A stretch of DNA of 64,000 bases. Source: Flaveria trinervia. Taxonomy: Eukaryota > Streptophyta > Magnoliopsida > Asterales > Asteraceae. The translations under genes were made by a program, and so were the position numbers. Shown here piece by piece: positions 9,627 through 24,184 of the stretch; positions within the stretch are counted from its first letter, which is position 1; each line of letters starts with the position of its first letter. The notes beneath the pieces are model-generated. The model had not been told where the DNA came from and made no database searches. It was given only the letters and a program-made list of their open reading frames with translations. The stretch is taken from the NCBI GenBank assembly GCA_025506515.1, contig CM046442.1, positions 8,678,596 through 8,742,595 on the forward strand. Direction: 5' to 3'.

Positions 9627-11268
9627 TAACGGGCGCGGAGAGTATATATGTTTTAATAATGATTCTTAGCACATATTAAGTTTTAAATGGTTATTACTAT
9701 TACTAAACCACACACTAAAAGGCAAGTGTACATGTCGTATGGTAATATAGTGTTGGTAAAAACCGAGTATCAATCCGTGGACACACTAAGCGTACTCAAC
9801 AACCCTCATAATTGACTATCAGTTTTATGTTTAGAAGATGATAAGTTAAACATAATAACGATAAATAAAAATAGAACAAGATATATTAAGACTTTTGGTG
9901 ATTCTTTCAGTGAAGTAAGGCGGTTATACTAATTAGATTACACTTATGTAATTGTGATGAATTGGTGGGGTGATTAAAGATATTTATTAACGTAATTATG
10001 TTGATGTTTATAAAGATGAGCTGGCACGATTTCTCGTCTATCCTGCTCCATAGTGACTAGGATCACGTTAGGCTGACATTACTACTTAGATCAAAGCCCT
10101 AGTAATGTAGGTGAATCTTTTGTGATCTATTTGACATACGATTTATGAAAAGATAACTTAATGCTAAAAAGAGAGTTGATCAAGTTCCTTCTTAAGCTAC
10201 CATTAATTTTAGAAAACTATAACAATTACTGTAGATTTCTCAATCTAATAAAAGAGAACCCACAAATGATCAGAAAGTTAAGGTGATATGATTTCTAATA
10301 ACCATTGCTAGTTCATTAGCCATGGATTTATTATGAAGGCCGGTTTCGCCAATGAAAGTTTATCATACGTTTTCAACCGTGTATGACAATCACAATCACA
10401 AATCATAAAGTTATAGCTTCCCATTCAAATGTATATGCTACCCATCAAAAGTTTCCAAGACCACCATAACATTAACATAATATTATCACACCATTAGCTC
10501 AGCATAAATTACATAAGTTTTATTAAATTAGGATAACACATAAAGTTTAGCTCATAAGGAGCTTAAACAGAACAACAAAAGATAAAAGATAGTAATGAAA
10601 TCATCGGTCAATTAGAACAATCAAACCAGTGATCCATTGTGGATGATGTTAAACGATCCCAAGATTCTTCTAAGTATTGAATGAACCTCCAAAACCTTCT
10701 AAGAACCTCCAAATGTTGGTTCCCGAGAGGGAACACCAGCACTTCACCTCCGAAAAGCTACTCTTCAAGTTGCAAATAAAGTCCTATTTATAGGCTTTCT
10801 GGAGTGTTTAAGCATGACCCCATGCCTAAAAGGCATGGGCCCGTGCTATTACAATGCACGTAAAAAGTTGGTTGGCTCGTACGCTCAGAGTTTGTTGAGC
10901 ACGACCTCGTGTTTTTGATGGGGCATGACCCGTGCCTCCTAGGGCATGCTCCCGTGCCTCGGGTCGGGGAACCGTACTTTTTGTCCTGTCAGACTAACAA
11001 ACACAGGGGTGTATTGATTTAGGCATGGAGGGTGTTTCAGGCTGGGTATGGGGGCGTGCCTCATGAAGCACGACCCCAAGCTTGAATTCCAAAGCTTGGT
11101 TTTCTTTATTTTCTTCTTATTTAGGCTTTGTTTGTTCATCATGGTCTTTTCCAAGCATGAAAACACAATATGAACAATTTACGTATCAAATCATCATTTT
11201 CAGTAACAGTTTCTAGAATAATTGATATGAAATTGATGTGTTTTATATGTATAATTTGGATCATATCA
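9627..11268 (-). repeat. Array LTR 2
   Basis: Length 1642. The left end reads TTAACGGG in place of the TG form seen in LTR 1. TATA at 10783-10794 is intact. Private variants include CTGGCACGAT near 10021, where other copies have CTGGCGCGAT, and a lost C in the GACCCGTGCC block near 10927. Confidence 0.75.
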
Positions 11269-13268
11269 AATATCCCCACACTTAAACTTTGCTTGTCCTC
11301 AAGCAAAATCACTCAAATAGCAACTCCACTAAAAGCCATATAAGCAAACTTGGTTTACTCAAATATAAACAATTAGGCACATGTGGAATGATATCCTTTC
11401 AAGCAATAGAGTGGTTTCTAAATATTTTTAACATGTAAAAAATCACACTTCTCGCAAGGTGCACTCACACTCAGCTATATATATGGAATCATACATATGA
11501 TTAAGTATGACTAATACGCTTGATTGCCTAGTATGAATACGTGTGAAATCATATGCTTGGTAAGGGATCAAATCTCCACCTATGTTAGGTATTTACTTGC
11601 ATAAATCATTAGGTCTTTGATGGGTTGTAATTTGACTCGGGTTCAAGTTATGGATTATTTGGGGAAAAGTGCTTAAATGCTAAAAACAATGCTCTTGGCT
11701 TATTTCATAAACTAAAAGGAAACCAACAAAATGGTTTCTTATAAAATACTCAAGCTGGAAGGGATATGCTAACTTGAGGACTTGTTTATGGTCAGATCGT
11801 CAAGACCGTATTGCACTTTCAAGAACCGGACCTCCTCCTTAACCCGATGATATACGAGCTATCCTTTTTTACACGTCGTTCGGCTTGGAGCCTAATTGCA
11901 CCCAACGGATTTGAATGTTGAATTCTTGGATTCAGTTTGGTTTTTGTTGCACTTTCCTATATGAAACCAGTTCCCCACACGTTGGGCATCTTTCATATCA
12001 GTTTTCTTTTCTTGCACACATATCTTGAAATACCATAAAATGATGGAACTAGTTTCTTCTTCTTGTTTTTCTTTTTTTAGTTTTCTTTTTTTGAAATAAG
12101 CCAAAACATATCTTTAACGAAAACGGGTATTGTTGAAGGCTTTATGGTTAAGTAGCTTTGGGGTTTGGATGATGGAAAATGAAAACGTTTAAGTATAACG
12201 GGGCTAAATAAGGACAATGTTTGGGTAAGGATATTTGAAAATGGTAGAGGCATGAATGTCAGGTTTTCCTAATTGCCTAAATCATTTTATGCAAGAAACA
12301 CTTATAAGGTTATGAAATACATACCCAAAACAAGTTCTAATTCACATGCCACATAAGGCACTCTCAATATATCCATAATGAAAGTAAAAATGCATAAATG
12401 TAAAGTTTGTTTAAGGCTTAAACAAAAGCTCACACATTGGATGAAATTGGGTATGAGTGTTTTATTTTACATGTTTGAATATTTTCGTCCACTCTTTTTG
12501 CTTTTCAAGATATCACAAAAAACTCTTTTTAAGATTATTAGGGTTTACTTTATTTGCTTATTATTTCTTCAAAATGTGTTTATAAATTGTTAAATGTTTC
12601 CGGTGTATTTCCACAAATTAGAGTGACATTTTGTAAAAGATTTAATTATAATTTGAACCTATTTATAAGCAAAGTATCAAGCATGTATTACCCTTCCCGA
12701 CATTTAAACTTCACATTGTCCTCAATGTGTTGACAATAAATATTAAGTAGAGAAAGACAAAGGAAAACTCCCCTAAAATGATGAGTCAAATACAGGTGCT
12801 CGTTTTTTCCACAGCCGCTTTGAATGAGCTCAAAGGAATACATCAGGATTAATCTAAAACATCACCAATTTATTTAAAGCAGAAAATTAAAGTCCTAAGT
12901 ATACAAAATAAAATAAACAGACAAAAAATACATAGAGCCATGTTTTGATTACGGGTCCTTGGCTAGACCCTTCTCCACACTTAGTTTTTAATGAGGTAAA
13001 GGTTTATCACCTCTGAGAAAAACATAGTTGGTACATCGATTTCGCTATTAACCAATAACCATTAACTTTAGAGCTTAGTCCTTTGTTTTCAACCATGATA
13101 GCACTATGTGGATGATATTTTTTTTATTTTTTTTATTTTTTTTAAATAAAACTAACTTTTATAAAAATAAAACTATTTATTTTATTTATTTTTAAATAAA
13201 ACAAAATATTCAAAAATTTGAATCATCTTTCAAACTAACATGTGTTCCCGACAATAGCGCCAAAAACT
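11269..13268 (-). repeat. Array internal segment 2
   Basis: Length 2000. Private variants include GAATGTTGAATTC near 11916, AAACAAAAGCTC near 12420, TTATTAGGGTTT near 12536 and CCCGACATTT near 12697. Non-coding. Confidence 0.75.
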
Positions 13269-14908
13269 TAACGGGCGCAGAGAGTATATATGTTTTAATA
13301 ATGATTCTTAGCACATATTAAGTTTTAAATGGTTATTACTATTACTAAACCACACACATAAAAGGCAAGTGTACATGTCGTATGGTAATAGTGTTGGTAA
13401 AAACCGAGTATCAATCCGTGGACACACTAAGCGTACTCAACAACCTCATATTTGACTATCAGTTTTATGGTTTAGAAGATGATAAGTTAAACATAATAAC
13501 GATAAATAAAAATAGAACAAGATAGATTAAGACTTTTGGTGATTCTTTCAGTGAAGTAAGGCGGTTATACTAATTTAGATTACACTTATGTAATTGTGAT
13601 GAATTGGTGGGGTGATTAAAGATATTTATTAACGTAATTATGTTGATGTTTATAAAGATGAGCTGGCGCGATTTCTCGTCTATCCTGCTCCATAGTGACT
13701 AGGATCACGTTAGGCTGACATTACTACTTAGATCAAAGCCCTAGTAATGTAGGTGAATCTTTTGTGATCTATTTGACATACGATTTATGAAAAGATAACT
13801 TAATGCTAAAAAGAGAGTTGATCAAGTTCCTTCTTAAGCTACCATTAATTTTAGAAAACTATAACAATTACTGTAGATTTCTCAATCTAATAAAAGAGAA
13901 CCCACAAATGATCAGAAAGTTAAGGTGATATGATTTCTAATAACCATTGCTAGTTCATTAGCCATGGATTTATTATGAAGGCCGGTTTCGCCAATGAAAG
14001 TTTATCATAAGTTTTCAACCGTGTATGACAATCACAATCACAAATCATAAAGTTATAGCTTCCCATTCAAATGTATATGCTACCCATCAAAAGTTTTCCA
14101 AGACCACCATAACATTAACATAATATATATCACACCATTAGCTCAGCATAAATTACATAAGTTTTATTAAATTAGGAAAACATAAAGTTTAGCTCATAAG
14201 GAGCTTAAACAGAACAACAAAAGATAAAAGATAGTAATGAAATCATCGGTCAATTAGAACAATCAAACCAGTGATCCATTGTGGATGATGTTAAACGATC
14301 CCAAGCTTCTTCTAAGTATTGAATGAACCTCCAAAACCTTCAAGAACCTCCAAATGTTGGGTTCCCGAGAGGGAACACCAGCACTTCACCTCCGAAAAGC
14401 TACTCTTCAAGTTGCAAATAAAGTCCTATTTATAGGCTTTCTGGAGTGTTAAGCATGACCCCATGCCTAAAAGGCATGGGCCCGTGCTATTACAATGCAC
14501 GTAAAAAGTTGGTTGGCTCGTACGCTCAGAGTTTGTTGAGCACGACCTCGTGTTTTTGATGGGGCATGACCCCGTGCCTCCTAGGGCATGCTCCCGTGCC
14601 TCGGGTCGGGGAACCGTACTTTTTGTCCTGTCAGACTAACAAACACAGGGGTGTATTGATTTAGGCATGGAGGGTGTTTCAGGCTGGGTATGGGGGCGTG
14701 CCTCATGAAGCACGACCCCAAGCTTGAATTCCAAAGCTTGGTTTTCTTTATTTTCTTCTTATTTAGGCTTTGTTTGTTCATCATGGTCTTTTCCAAGCAT
14801 GAAAACACAATATGAACAATTTACGTATCAAATCATCATTTTCAGTAACAGTTTCTAGAATAATTGATATGAAATTGATGGTTTTATATGTATATTTGGA
14901 TCATATCA
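13269..14908 (-). repeat. Array LTR 3
   Basis: Length 1640. TATA at 14425-14436. It shares CCCAAGCTTCTTC with LTR 1, where the others have CCCAAGATTCTTC. Private changes include CATAAGTTTTC near 14007, GGAAAACATAAAG near 14175 and GCGCAGAGAG at the left end. Confidence 0.75.
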
Positions 14909-16907
14909 AATATCCCCACACTTAAACTTTGCTTGTCCTCAAGCAAAATCACTCAAAATAGCAACTCCACTAAAAGCCATATAAGCAAACTTGGTTTACT
15001 CAAATATAAACAATTAGGCACATGTGGAATGATATCCTTTCAAGCAATAGAGTGGTTTCTAAATATTTTTAACATGTAAAAAATCACACTTCTCGCAAGG
15101 TGCACTCACACTCAGCTATATATATGGAATCATACATATGATTAAGTATGACTAATACGCTTGATTGCCTAGTATGAATACGTGTGAAATCATATGCTTG
15201 GTAAGGGATCAAATCTCCACCTATGTTAGGTATTTACTTGCATAAATCATTAGGTCTTTGATGGGTTGTAATTTGACTCGGGTTCAAGTTATGGATTATT
15301 TGGGGAAAAGTGCTTAAATGCTAAAAACAATGCTCTTGGCTTATTTCATAAACTAAAAGGAAACCAACAAAATGGTTTCTTATAAAATACTCAAGCTGGA
15401 AGGGATATGCTAACTTGAGGACTTGTTTATGGTCAGATCGTCAAGACCGTATTGCACTTTCAAGAACCGGACCTCCTCCTTAACCCGATGATATACGTAG
15501 CTATCCTTTTTTACACGTCGTTCGGCTTGGAGCCTAATTGCACCCAACGGATTTGAATGTCGAATTCTTGGATTCAGTTTGGTTTTTGTTGCACTTTCCT
15601 ATATGAAACCAGTTCCCCACACGTTGGGCATCTTTCATATCAGTTTTTTTTCTTGCACACATATCTTGAAATACCATAAAATGATGGAACTAGTTTCTTC
15701 TTCTTGTTTTCTTTTTTTTAGTTTTCTTTTTTGAAATAAGCCAAAACATATCTTTAACGAAAAGGGTATTGTTGAAGGCTTTATGGTTAAGTAGCTTTGG
15801 GTTTGGATGATGGAAAATGAAAACGTTTAAGTATAACGGGGCTAAATAAGGACAATGTTTGGGTAAGGATATTTGAAAATGGTAGAGGCATGAATGTCAG
15901 GTTTTCCTAATTGCCTAAATCATTTTTATGCAAGAAACACTTATAAGGTTATGAAATACATACCCAAAACAAGTTCTAATTCACATGCCACATAAGGCAC
16001 TCTCAATATATCCATAATGAAAGTAAAAATGCATAAATGTAAAGTTTGTTTAAGGCTTAAACATAAGCTCACACATTGGATGAAATTGGGTATGAGTGTT
16101 TTTTTTACATGTTTGAATATTTTCGCACTCTTTTTGCTTTTCAAGATATCACAAAAAACTTTTTTAAGATTATTTGGGTTTACTTTATTTGCTTATTTAT
16201 TTCTTCAAAATGTATATTTATAAATTGTTAAATGTTTCCAGTGTCATTTCCACAAATTAGAGTGACATTTTGTAAAAGATTTAATTATAATTTGAACCTA
16301 TTTATAAGCAAAGTATCAAGCATGTATTACCCTTCCCCACATTTAAACTTCACATTGTCCTCAATGTGTTGACAATAAATATTAAGTAGAGAAAGACAAA
16401 GGAAAACTCCCCTAAAATGATGAGTCAAATACAGGTGCTCGTTTTTTCCACAGCCGCTTTGAATGAGCTCAAAGGAATACATCAGGATTAATCTAAAACA
16501 TCACCAATTTATTTAAAGCAGAAAATTAAAGTCCTAAGTATACAAAATAAAATAAACAGACAAAAAATACATAGAGCCATGTTTTGATTACGGGTCCTTG
16601 GCTAGACCCTTCTCCACACTTAGTTTTTAATGAGGTAAAGGTTTATCACCTCTGAGAAAAACATAGTTGGTACATCGATTTCGCTATTAACCAATAACCA
16701 TTAACTTTAGAGCTTAGTCCTTTGTTTTCAACCATGATAGCACTATGTGGATGATATTTTTTTTATTTTTTTTATTTTTTTTAAATAAAACTAACTTTTA
16801 TTAAAAATAAAACTATTTATTTTATTTATTTTTAAATAAAAAAAATATTCAAAAATTTGAATCATCTTTCAAACTAACATGTGTTCCCGACAATAGCGCC
16901 AAAAACT
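14909..16907 (-). repeat. Array internal segment 3
   Basis: Length 1999. Private variants include AAAAGGGTATTG (a lost C) near 15760 and TATTTTCGCACTC near 16118. Non-coding. Confidence 0.75.
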
Positions 16908-18551
16908 TAACGGGCGCGGAGAGTATATATGTTTTAATAATGATTCTTAGCACATATTAAGTTTTAAATGGTTATTACTATTACTAAACCACACACATAA
17001 AAGGCAAGTGTACATGTCGTATGGTAATATAGTGTTGGTAAAAACCGAGTATCAATCCGTGGACACACTAAGCGTACTCAACAACCCTCATAATTGACTA
17101 TCAGTTTTATGGTTTAGAAGATGATAAGTTAAACATAATAACGATAAATAAAAATAGAACAAGATAGATTAAGACTTTTGGTGATTCTTTCAGTGAAGTA
17201 AGGCGGTTATACTAATTTAGATTACACTTATGTAATTGTGATGAATTGGTGGGGTGATTAAAGATATTATTAACGTAATTATGTTGATGTTTATAAAGAT
17301 GAGCTGGCGCGATTTCTCGTCTATCCTGCTCCATAGTGACTAGGATCACGTTAGGCTGACATTACTACTTAGATCAAAGCCCTAGTAATGTAGGTGAATC
17401 TTTTGTGATCTATTTGACATACGATTTATGAAAAGATAACTTAATGCTAAAAAGAGAGTTGATCAAGTTCCTTCTTAAGCTACCATTAATTTTAGAAAAC
17501 TATAACAATTACTGTAGATTTCTCAATCTAATAAAAGAGAACCCACAAATGATCAGAAAGTTACGGTGATATGATTTCTAATAACCATTGCTAGTTCATT
17601 AGCCATGGATTTATTATGAAGGCCGGTTTCGCCAATGAAAGTTTATCATACGTTTTCAACCGTGTATGACAATCACAATCACAAATCATAAAGTTATAGC
17701 TTCCCATTCAAATGTATGCTACCCATCAAAAGTTTTCCAAGACCACGATAACATTAACATAATATATATCACACCATTAGCTCAAATAAATTACATAAGT
17801 TTTACAAAATTAGGATAACACATAAAGTTTAGCTCATAAGGAGCTTAAACAGAACAACAAAAGATAAAAGATAGTAATGAAATCATCGGTCAATTAGAAC
17901 AATCAAACCAGTGATCCATTGTGGATGATGTTAAACGATCCCAAGATTCTTCTAAGTATTGAATGAACCTCCAAAACCTTCTAAGAACCTCCAAATGTTG
18001 GGTTCCCGAGAGGGAACACCAGCACTTCACCTCCGAAAAGCTACTCTTCAAGTTGCAAAAAATAAAGTTATTATAGGCTTTCTGGAGTGTTTAAGCATGA
18101 CCCCATGCCTAAAAGGCATGGGCCCGTGCTATTACAATGCACGTAAAAAGTTGGTTGGCTCGTACGCTCAGAGTTTGTTGAGCACGACCTCGTGTTTTTG
18201 ATGGGGCATGACCCCGTGCCTCCTAGGGCATGCTCCCGTGCCTCGGGTCGGGGAACCGTACTTTTTGTCCTGTCAGACTAACAAACACAGGGGTGTATTG
18301 ATTTAGGCATGGAGGGTGTTTCAGGCTGGGTATGGGGGCGTGCCTCATGAAGCACGACCCAAGCTTGAATTCCAAAGCTTGGTTTTCTTTATTTTCTTCT
18401 TATTTAGGCTTTGTTTGTTCATCATGGTCTTTTCCAAGCATGAAAACACAATATGAACAATTTACGTATCAAATCATCATTTTCAGTAACAGTTTCTAGA
18501 ATAATTGATATGAAATTGATGTGTTTTATATGTATAATTTGGATCATATCA
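16908..18551 (-). repeat. Array LTR 4 (TATA box disrupted)
   Basis: Length 1644. The TATA region is rearranged to AAAAAATAAAGTTATTATAGG near 18057-18077, so the CCTATAAATAGG core is lost. The poly(A)-like hexamer is also lost near 17800. Other private changes are GTTACGGTG near 17561 and CCACGATAAC near 17745. Confidence 0.75.
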
Positions 18552-20545
18552 AATATCCCCACACTTAAACTTTGCTTGTCCTCAAGCAAAATCACTCAAA
18601 TAGCAACTCCACTAAAAGCCATATAAGCAAACTTGGTTTACTCAAATATAACAATTAGGCACATGTGGAATGATATCCTTTCCAGCAATAGAGTGGTTTC
18701 TAAATATTTTTAACATGTAAAAAATCACACTTCTCGCAAGGTGCACTCACACTCAGCTATATATATGGAATCATACATATGATTAAGTATGACTAATACG
18801 CTTGATTGCCTAGTATGAATACGTGTGAAATCATATGCTTGGTAAGGGATCAAATCTCCACCTATGTTAGGTATTTACTTGCATAAATCATTAGGTCTTT
18901 GATGGGTTGTAATTTGACTCGGGTTCAAGTTATGGATTATTTGGGGAAAAGTGCTTAAATGCTAAAAACAATGCTCTTGGCTTATTTCATAAACTAAAAG
19001 GAAACCAACAAAATGGTTTCTTATAAAATACTCAAGCTGGAAGGGATATGCTAACTTGAGGACTTGTTTATGGTCAGATCGTCAAGACGTATTGCACTTT
19101 CAAGAACCGGACCTCCTCCTTAACCCGATGATATACGTAGCTATCCTTTTTACACGTCGTTCGGCTTGGAGCCTAATTGCACCCAAGAGATTTGAATGTC
19201 GAATTCTTGGATTCAGTTTGGTTTTTGTTGCACTTTCCTATGAAACCAGTTCCCCACACGTTGGGCATCTTTCATATCAGTTTTCTTTTCTTGCACACAT
19301 ATCTTGAAATACCATAAAATGATGGAACTAGTTTTCTTCTTCTTGTTTTTCTTTTTTTAGTTTTCTTTTTTTGAAATAAGCCAAAACATATCTTTAACGA
19401 AAACGGGTATTGTTGAAGGATTTATGGTTAAGTAGCTTTGGGGTTTGGATGATGGAAAATGAAAACGTTTAAGTATAACGAGGCTAAATAAGGACAATGT
19501 TTGGGTAAGGATATTTGAAAATGGCAGAGGCATGAATGTCAAGTTTTCCTAATTGCCTAAATCATTTTATGCAAGAAACACTTATAAGGTTATGAAATAC
19601 ATACCCAAAACAAGTTCTAATTCACATGCCACATAAGGCACTCTCAATATATCCATAATGAAAGTAAAATGCATAAATGTAAAGTTTGTTTAAGGCTTAA
19701 ACATAAGCTCACACATTGGATGAAATTGGGTATGAGTGTTTTATTTTACATGTTTGAATATTTTCGTCCATCTTTTTGCTTTTCAAGATATCACAAAAAA
19801 CTTTTTTTAAGATTATTTGGGTTTACTTTATTTGCTTATTTATTTCTTCAAAATGTATATTTATAAATTGTTAAATGTTTCCGGTGTCATTTCCACAATT
19901 AGAGTGACATTTTGTAAAAGATTTAATTATAATTTGAACCTATTTATAAGCAAAGTATCAAGCATGTATTACCCTTCCCCACATTTAAACTTCACATTGT
20001 CCTCAATGTGTTGACAATAAATATTAAGTAGAGAAAGACAAAGGAAAACTCCCCTAAAATGATGAGTCAAATACAGGTGCTCGTTTTTTCCACAGCCGCT
20101 TTGAATGAGCTCAAAGGAATACATCAGGATTAATCTAAAACATCACCAATTTATTTAAAGCAGAAAATTAAAGTCCTAAGTATACAAAATAAAATAAACA
20201 GACAAAAAATACATAGAGCCATGTTTGATTACGGGTCCTTGGCTAGACCCTTCTCCACACTTAGTTTTTAATGAGGTAAAGGTTATCACCTCTGAGAAAA
20301 ACATAGTTGGTACATCGATTTCGCTATTAACCAATAACCATTAACTTTAGAGCTTAGTCCTTTGTTTTCAACATCATAGCACTATGTGGATGATATTTTT
20401 TTTATTTGTTTTTTTTTTTAAATAAAACTAACTTTTATTAAAAATAAAACTATTTATTTTATTTATTTTTAAATAAAACAAAATATTCAAAAATTTGAAT
20501 CATCTTTCAAACTAACATGTGTTCCCGAAAATAGCGCCAAAAACT
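18552..20545 (-). repeat. Array internal segment 4
   Basis: Length 1994. It shares CAAGACGTATT (one C lost) only with internal 7, and AACGAGGCT with internals 6 and 7. Private variants include CTTTCCAGCAAT near 18680, CCAAGAGATTT near 19185, GGCAGAGGC near 19525 and CCCGAAAATAG near 20524. Confidence 0.75.
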
Positions 20546-22190
20546 TAACGGGCGCGGAGAGTATATATGTTTAATAATGATTCTTAGCACATATTAAGTT
20601 TTAAATGGTTATTACTATTACTAAACCACACACATAAAAGGCAAGTGTACATGTCGTATGGTAATATAGTGTTGGTAAAAACCGAGTATCAATCCGTGGA
20701 CACACTAAGCGTACTCAACAACCCTCATAATTGACTATCAGTTTATGGTTTAGAAGATGATAAGTTAAACATAATAACGATAAATAAAAATAGAACAAGA
20801 TAGATTAAGACTTTTGGTGATTCTTTCAGTGAAGTAAGGCGGTTATACTAATTTAGATTACACTTATGTAATTGTGATGAATTGGTGGGGTGATTAAAGA
20901 TATTTATTAACGTAATTATGTTGATGTTTATAAAGATGAGCTGGCGCGATTTCTCGTCTATCCTGCTCCATAGTGACTAGGATCACGTTAGGCTGACATT
21001 ACTACTTAGATCAAAGCCCTAGTAATGTAGGTGAATCTTTTGTGATCTATTTGACATACGATTTATGAAAAGATAACTTAATGCTAAAAAGAGAGTTGAT
21101 CAAGTTCCTTCTTAAGCTACCATTAATTTTAGAAAACTATAACAATTACTGTAGATTTCTCAATCTAATAAAAGAGAACCCACAAATGATCAGAAAGTTA
21201 AGGTGATATGATTTCTAATAACCATTGCTAGTTCATTAGCCATGGATTTATTATGAAGGCCGGTTTCGCCAATGAAAGTTTATCATACGTTTTCAACCGT
21301 GTATGACAATCACAATCACAAATCATAAAGTTATAGCTTCCCATTCAAATGTATATGCTACCATATCAAAGTTTTCCAAGACCACCATAACATTAACATA
21401 ATATATATCACACCATTAGCTCAACATAAATTACATAAGTTTTATTAAATTAGGATAAACATAAAGTTTAGCTCATAAGGAGCTTAAACAGAACAACAAA
21501 AGATAAAAGATAGTAATGAAATCATCGGTCAATTAGAACAATCAAACCATGTGATCCATTGTGGATGATGTTAAACGATCCCAAGATTCTTCTAAGTATT
21601 GAATGAACCTCCAAAACCTTCTAAGAACCTCCAAATATTGGGTTCCCGAGAGGGAACACCAGCACTTCACCTCCGAAAAGCTACTCTTCAAGTTGCAAAT
21701 AAAGTCCTATTTATAGGCTTTCTGGAGTTTTAAGCATGACCCCATGCCTAAAAGGCATGGGCCCGTGCTATTACAATGCACGTAAAAAGTTGGTTGGCTC
21801 GTACGCTCAGAGTTTGTTGAGCACGACCTCGTGTTTTTGATGGGGCATGACCCCGTGCCTCCTAGGGCATGCTCCGTGCCTCGGGTCGGGGAACCGTACT
21901 TTTTGTCCTGTCAGACTAACAAACACAGGGGTGTATTGATTTAGGCATGGAGGGTGTTTCAGGCTGAGTATGGGGGCGTGCCTCATGAAGCACGACCCCA
22001 AGCTTGAATTCCAAAGCTTGGTTTTCTTTATTTTCTTCTTATTTAGGCTTTGTTTGTTCATCATGGTCTTTTCCAAGCATGAAAACACAATATGAACAAT
22101 TTACGTATCAAATCATCATTTTCAGTAACAGTTTCTAGAATAGTTGATATGAAATTGATGTGTTTTATATGTATAATTTGGATCATATCA
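20546..22190 (-). repeat. Array LTR 5
   Basis: Length 1645. TATA at 21706-21717. Private variants include CTACCATATCAAAG near 21358, CCAAATATTGGG near 21630, GGCTGAGTATGG near 21962 and AATAGTTGAT near 22139. It shares CAGTTTATGG and GGATAAACATAAAG with LTR 7. Confidence 0.75.
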
Positions 22191-24184
22191 AATATCCCCA
22201 CACTTAAACTTTGCTTGTCCTCAAGCAAAATCACTCAAAATAGCAACTCCACTAAAAGCCATATAAGCAAACTTGGTTTACTCAAATATAAAAAATTAGG
22301 CACATGTGGAATGATATCCTTTCAAGCAATAGAGTGGTTTCTATTTTTAACATGTAAAAAATCACACTTCTCGCAAGGTGCACTCACACTCAGCTATATA
22401 TATGGAATCATACATGTGATTATTAAGTATGACTAATACGCTTGATTGCTAGTATGAATACGTGTGAAATCATATGCTTGGTAAGGGATCAAATCTCCAC
22501 CTATGTTAGGTATTTACTTGCAAATCATTAGGTCTTTGATGGGTGTAATTTGACTCGGGTTCAAGTTATGGATTATTTGGGGAAAAGTGCTTAAATGCTA
22601 AAAACAATGCTCTTGGCTTATTTCATAAACTAAAAGGAAACCAACAAAATGGTTTCTTATAAAATACTCAAGCTGGAAGGGATATGCTAACTTGAGGACT
22701 TGTTTATGGTCAAATCGTCAAGACCGTATTGCACTTTCAAGAACCGGACCTCCTCCTTAACCCGATGATATACGTAGCTATCCTTTTTTACACGTCGTTC
22801 GGCTTGGAGCCTAATTGCACCCAACGGATTTGACTGTCGAATTCTTGGATTCAGTTGGTTTTGTTGCACTTTCCTATATGAAACCAGTCCCCCACGTTGG
22901 GCATCTTTTATATCAGTTTTCTTTTCTTGCACACATATCTTGAAATACCATAAAATGATGGAACTAGTTTTCTTCTTGTTTTTCTTTTTTTAGTTTTTTT
23001 TTTTTGAAATAAGCCAAAACATATCTTTAACGAAAACGGGTATTGTTGAAGGCTTTATGGTTAAGTAGCTTTGGGGTTTGGATGATGGAAAATGAAAACG
23101 TTTAAGTATAACGGGGCTAAATAAGGACAATGTTTGGGTAAGGATATTTGAAAATGGTAGAGGCATGAATGTCAGGTTTTCCTAATTGCCTAAATCATTT
23201 TATGCAAGAAACACTTATAAGGTTATGAAATACATACCCAAAACAAGTTCTAATTCACATGCCACATAAGGCACTCTCAATATATCCATAATGAAAGTAA
23301 AAATGTATAAATGTAAAGTTTGTTTAAGGCTTAAACATAAGCTCACACATTGGATGAAATGGGTATGAGTGTTTTATTTTACATGTTTGAATATTTTCGT
23401 CCACTCTTTTTGCTTTTCAAGATATCACAAAAAACTTTTTTAAGATTATTTGGGTTTACTTTATTTGCTTATTTATTTCTTCAAAATGTATATTTATAAA
23501 TTGTTAAATGTTTCCGGTGTCACTTCCACAAATTAGAGTGACATTTTGTAAAAGATTTAATTATAATTTGAACCTATTTATAAGCAAAGTATCAGGCATG
23601 TATTACCCTTCCCCACATTTAAACTTCACATTGAGTCCTCAATGTGTTGACAATAAATATTAAGTAGAGAAAGACAAAGGAAAACTCCCCTAAAATGATG
23701 AGTCAAATACAGGTGCTCGTTTTTTCCACAGCCGCTTTGAATGAGCTCAAAGGAATACATCAGGATTAATCTAAAACATCACCAATTTATTTAAAGCAGA
23801 AAATTAAAGTCCTAAGTATACAAAATAAAATAAACAGACAAAAAATACATAGAGCCATGTTTTGATTAGGGTCCTTGGCTAGACCCTTCTCCACACTTAG
23901 TTTTTAATGAGGTAAAGGTTTATCACCTCTGAGAAAAACATAGTTGGTACATCGATTTCGCTATTAACCAATAACCATTAACTTAGAGCTTAGTCCTTTG
24001 TTTTCAACCATGATAGCACTATGTGGATGATATTTTTTTTATTTTTTTTATTTTTTTTAAATAAAACTAACTTTTATTAAAAATAAAACTATTTATTTTA
24101 TTTATTTTTAAATAAAACAAAATATTCAAAAATTTGAATCATCTTTCAAACTAACATGTGTTCCCGACAATAGCGCCAAAAACT
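22191..24184 (-). repeat. Array internal segment 5
   Basis: Length 1994. It shares three substitutions only with internal 8: GGTCAAATCG, ATCTTTTATATC and AAATGTATAAATG. Private variants include GTTTCTATTTTTAAC near 22338 (deletion), CATGTGATTATTAAG near 22413 and CATTGAGTCCTC near 23630 (insertion). Confidence 0.75.

Noticed and set aside
10939..11166. Recurrent 75-codon minus-strand frame in the LTR (also 14581-14808 and a 93-codon form at 21807-22088)
   Set aside because: It lies in U3 upstream of the TATA box, its ends differ between monomers through frameshifts, and it covers the GC-rich palindromes. It recurs because the DNA is repeated, not because a protein is conserved.
12378..12593. 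Recurrent 65-81 codon + strand frame (Lys/Cys-rich start, Phe-rich end) in the internal segment
   Set aside because: It is antisense to the element, its C-terminal part changes frame between monomers, and AT-rich DNA gives such Phe-rich frames by chance.
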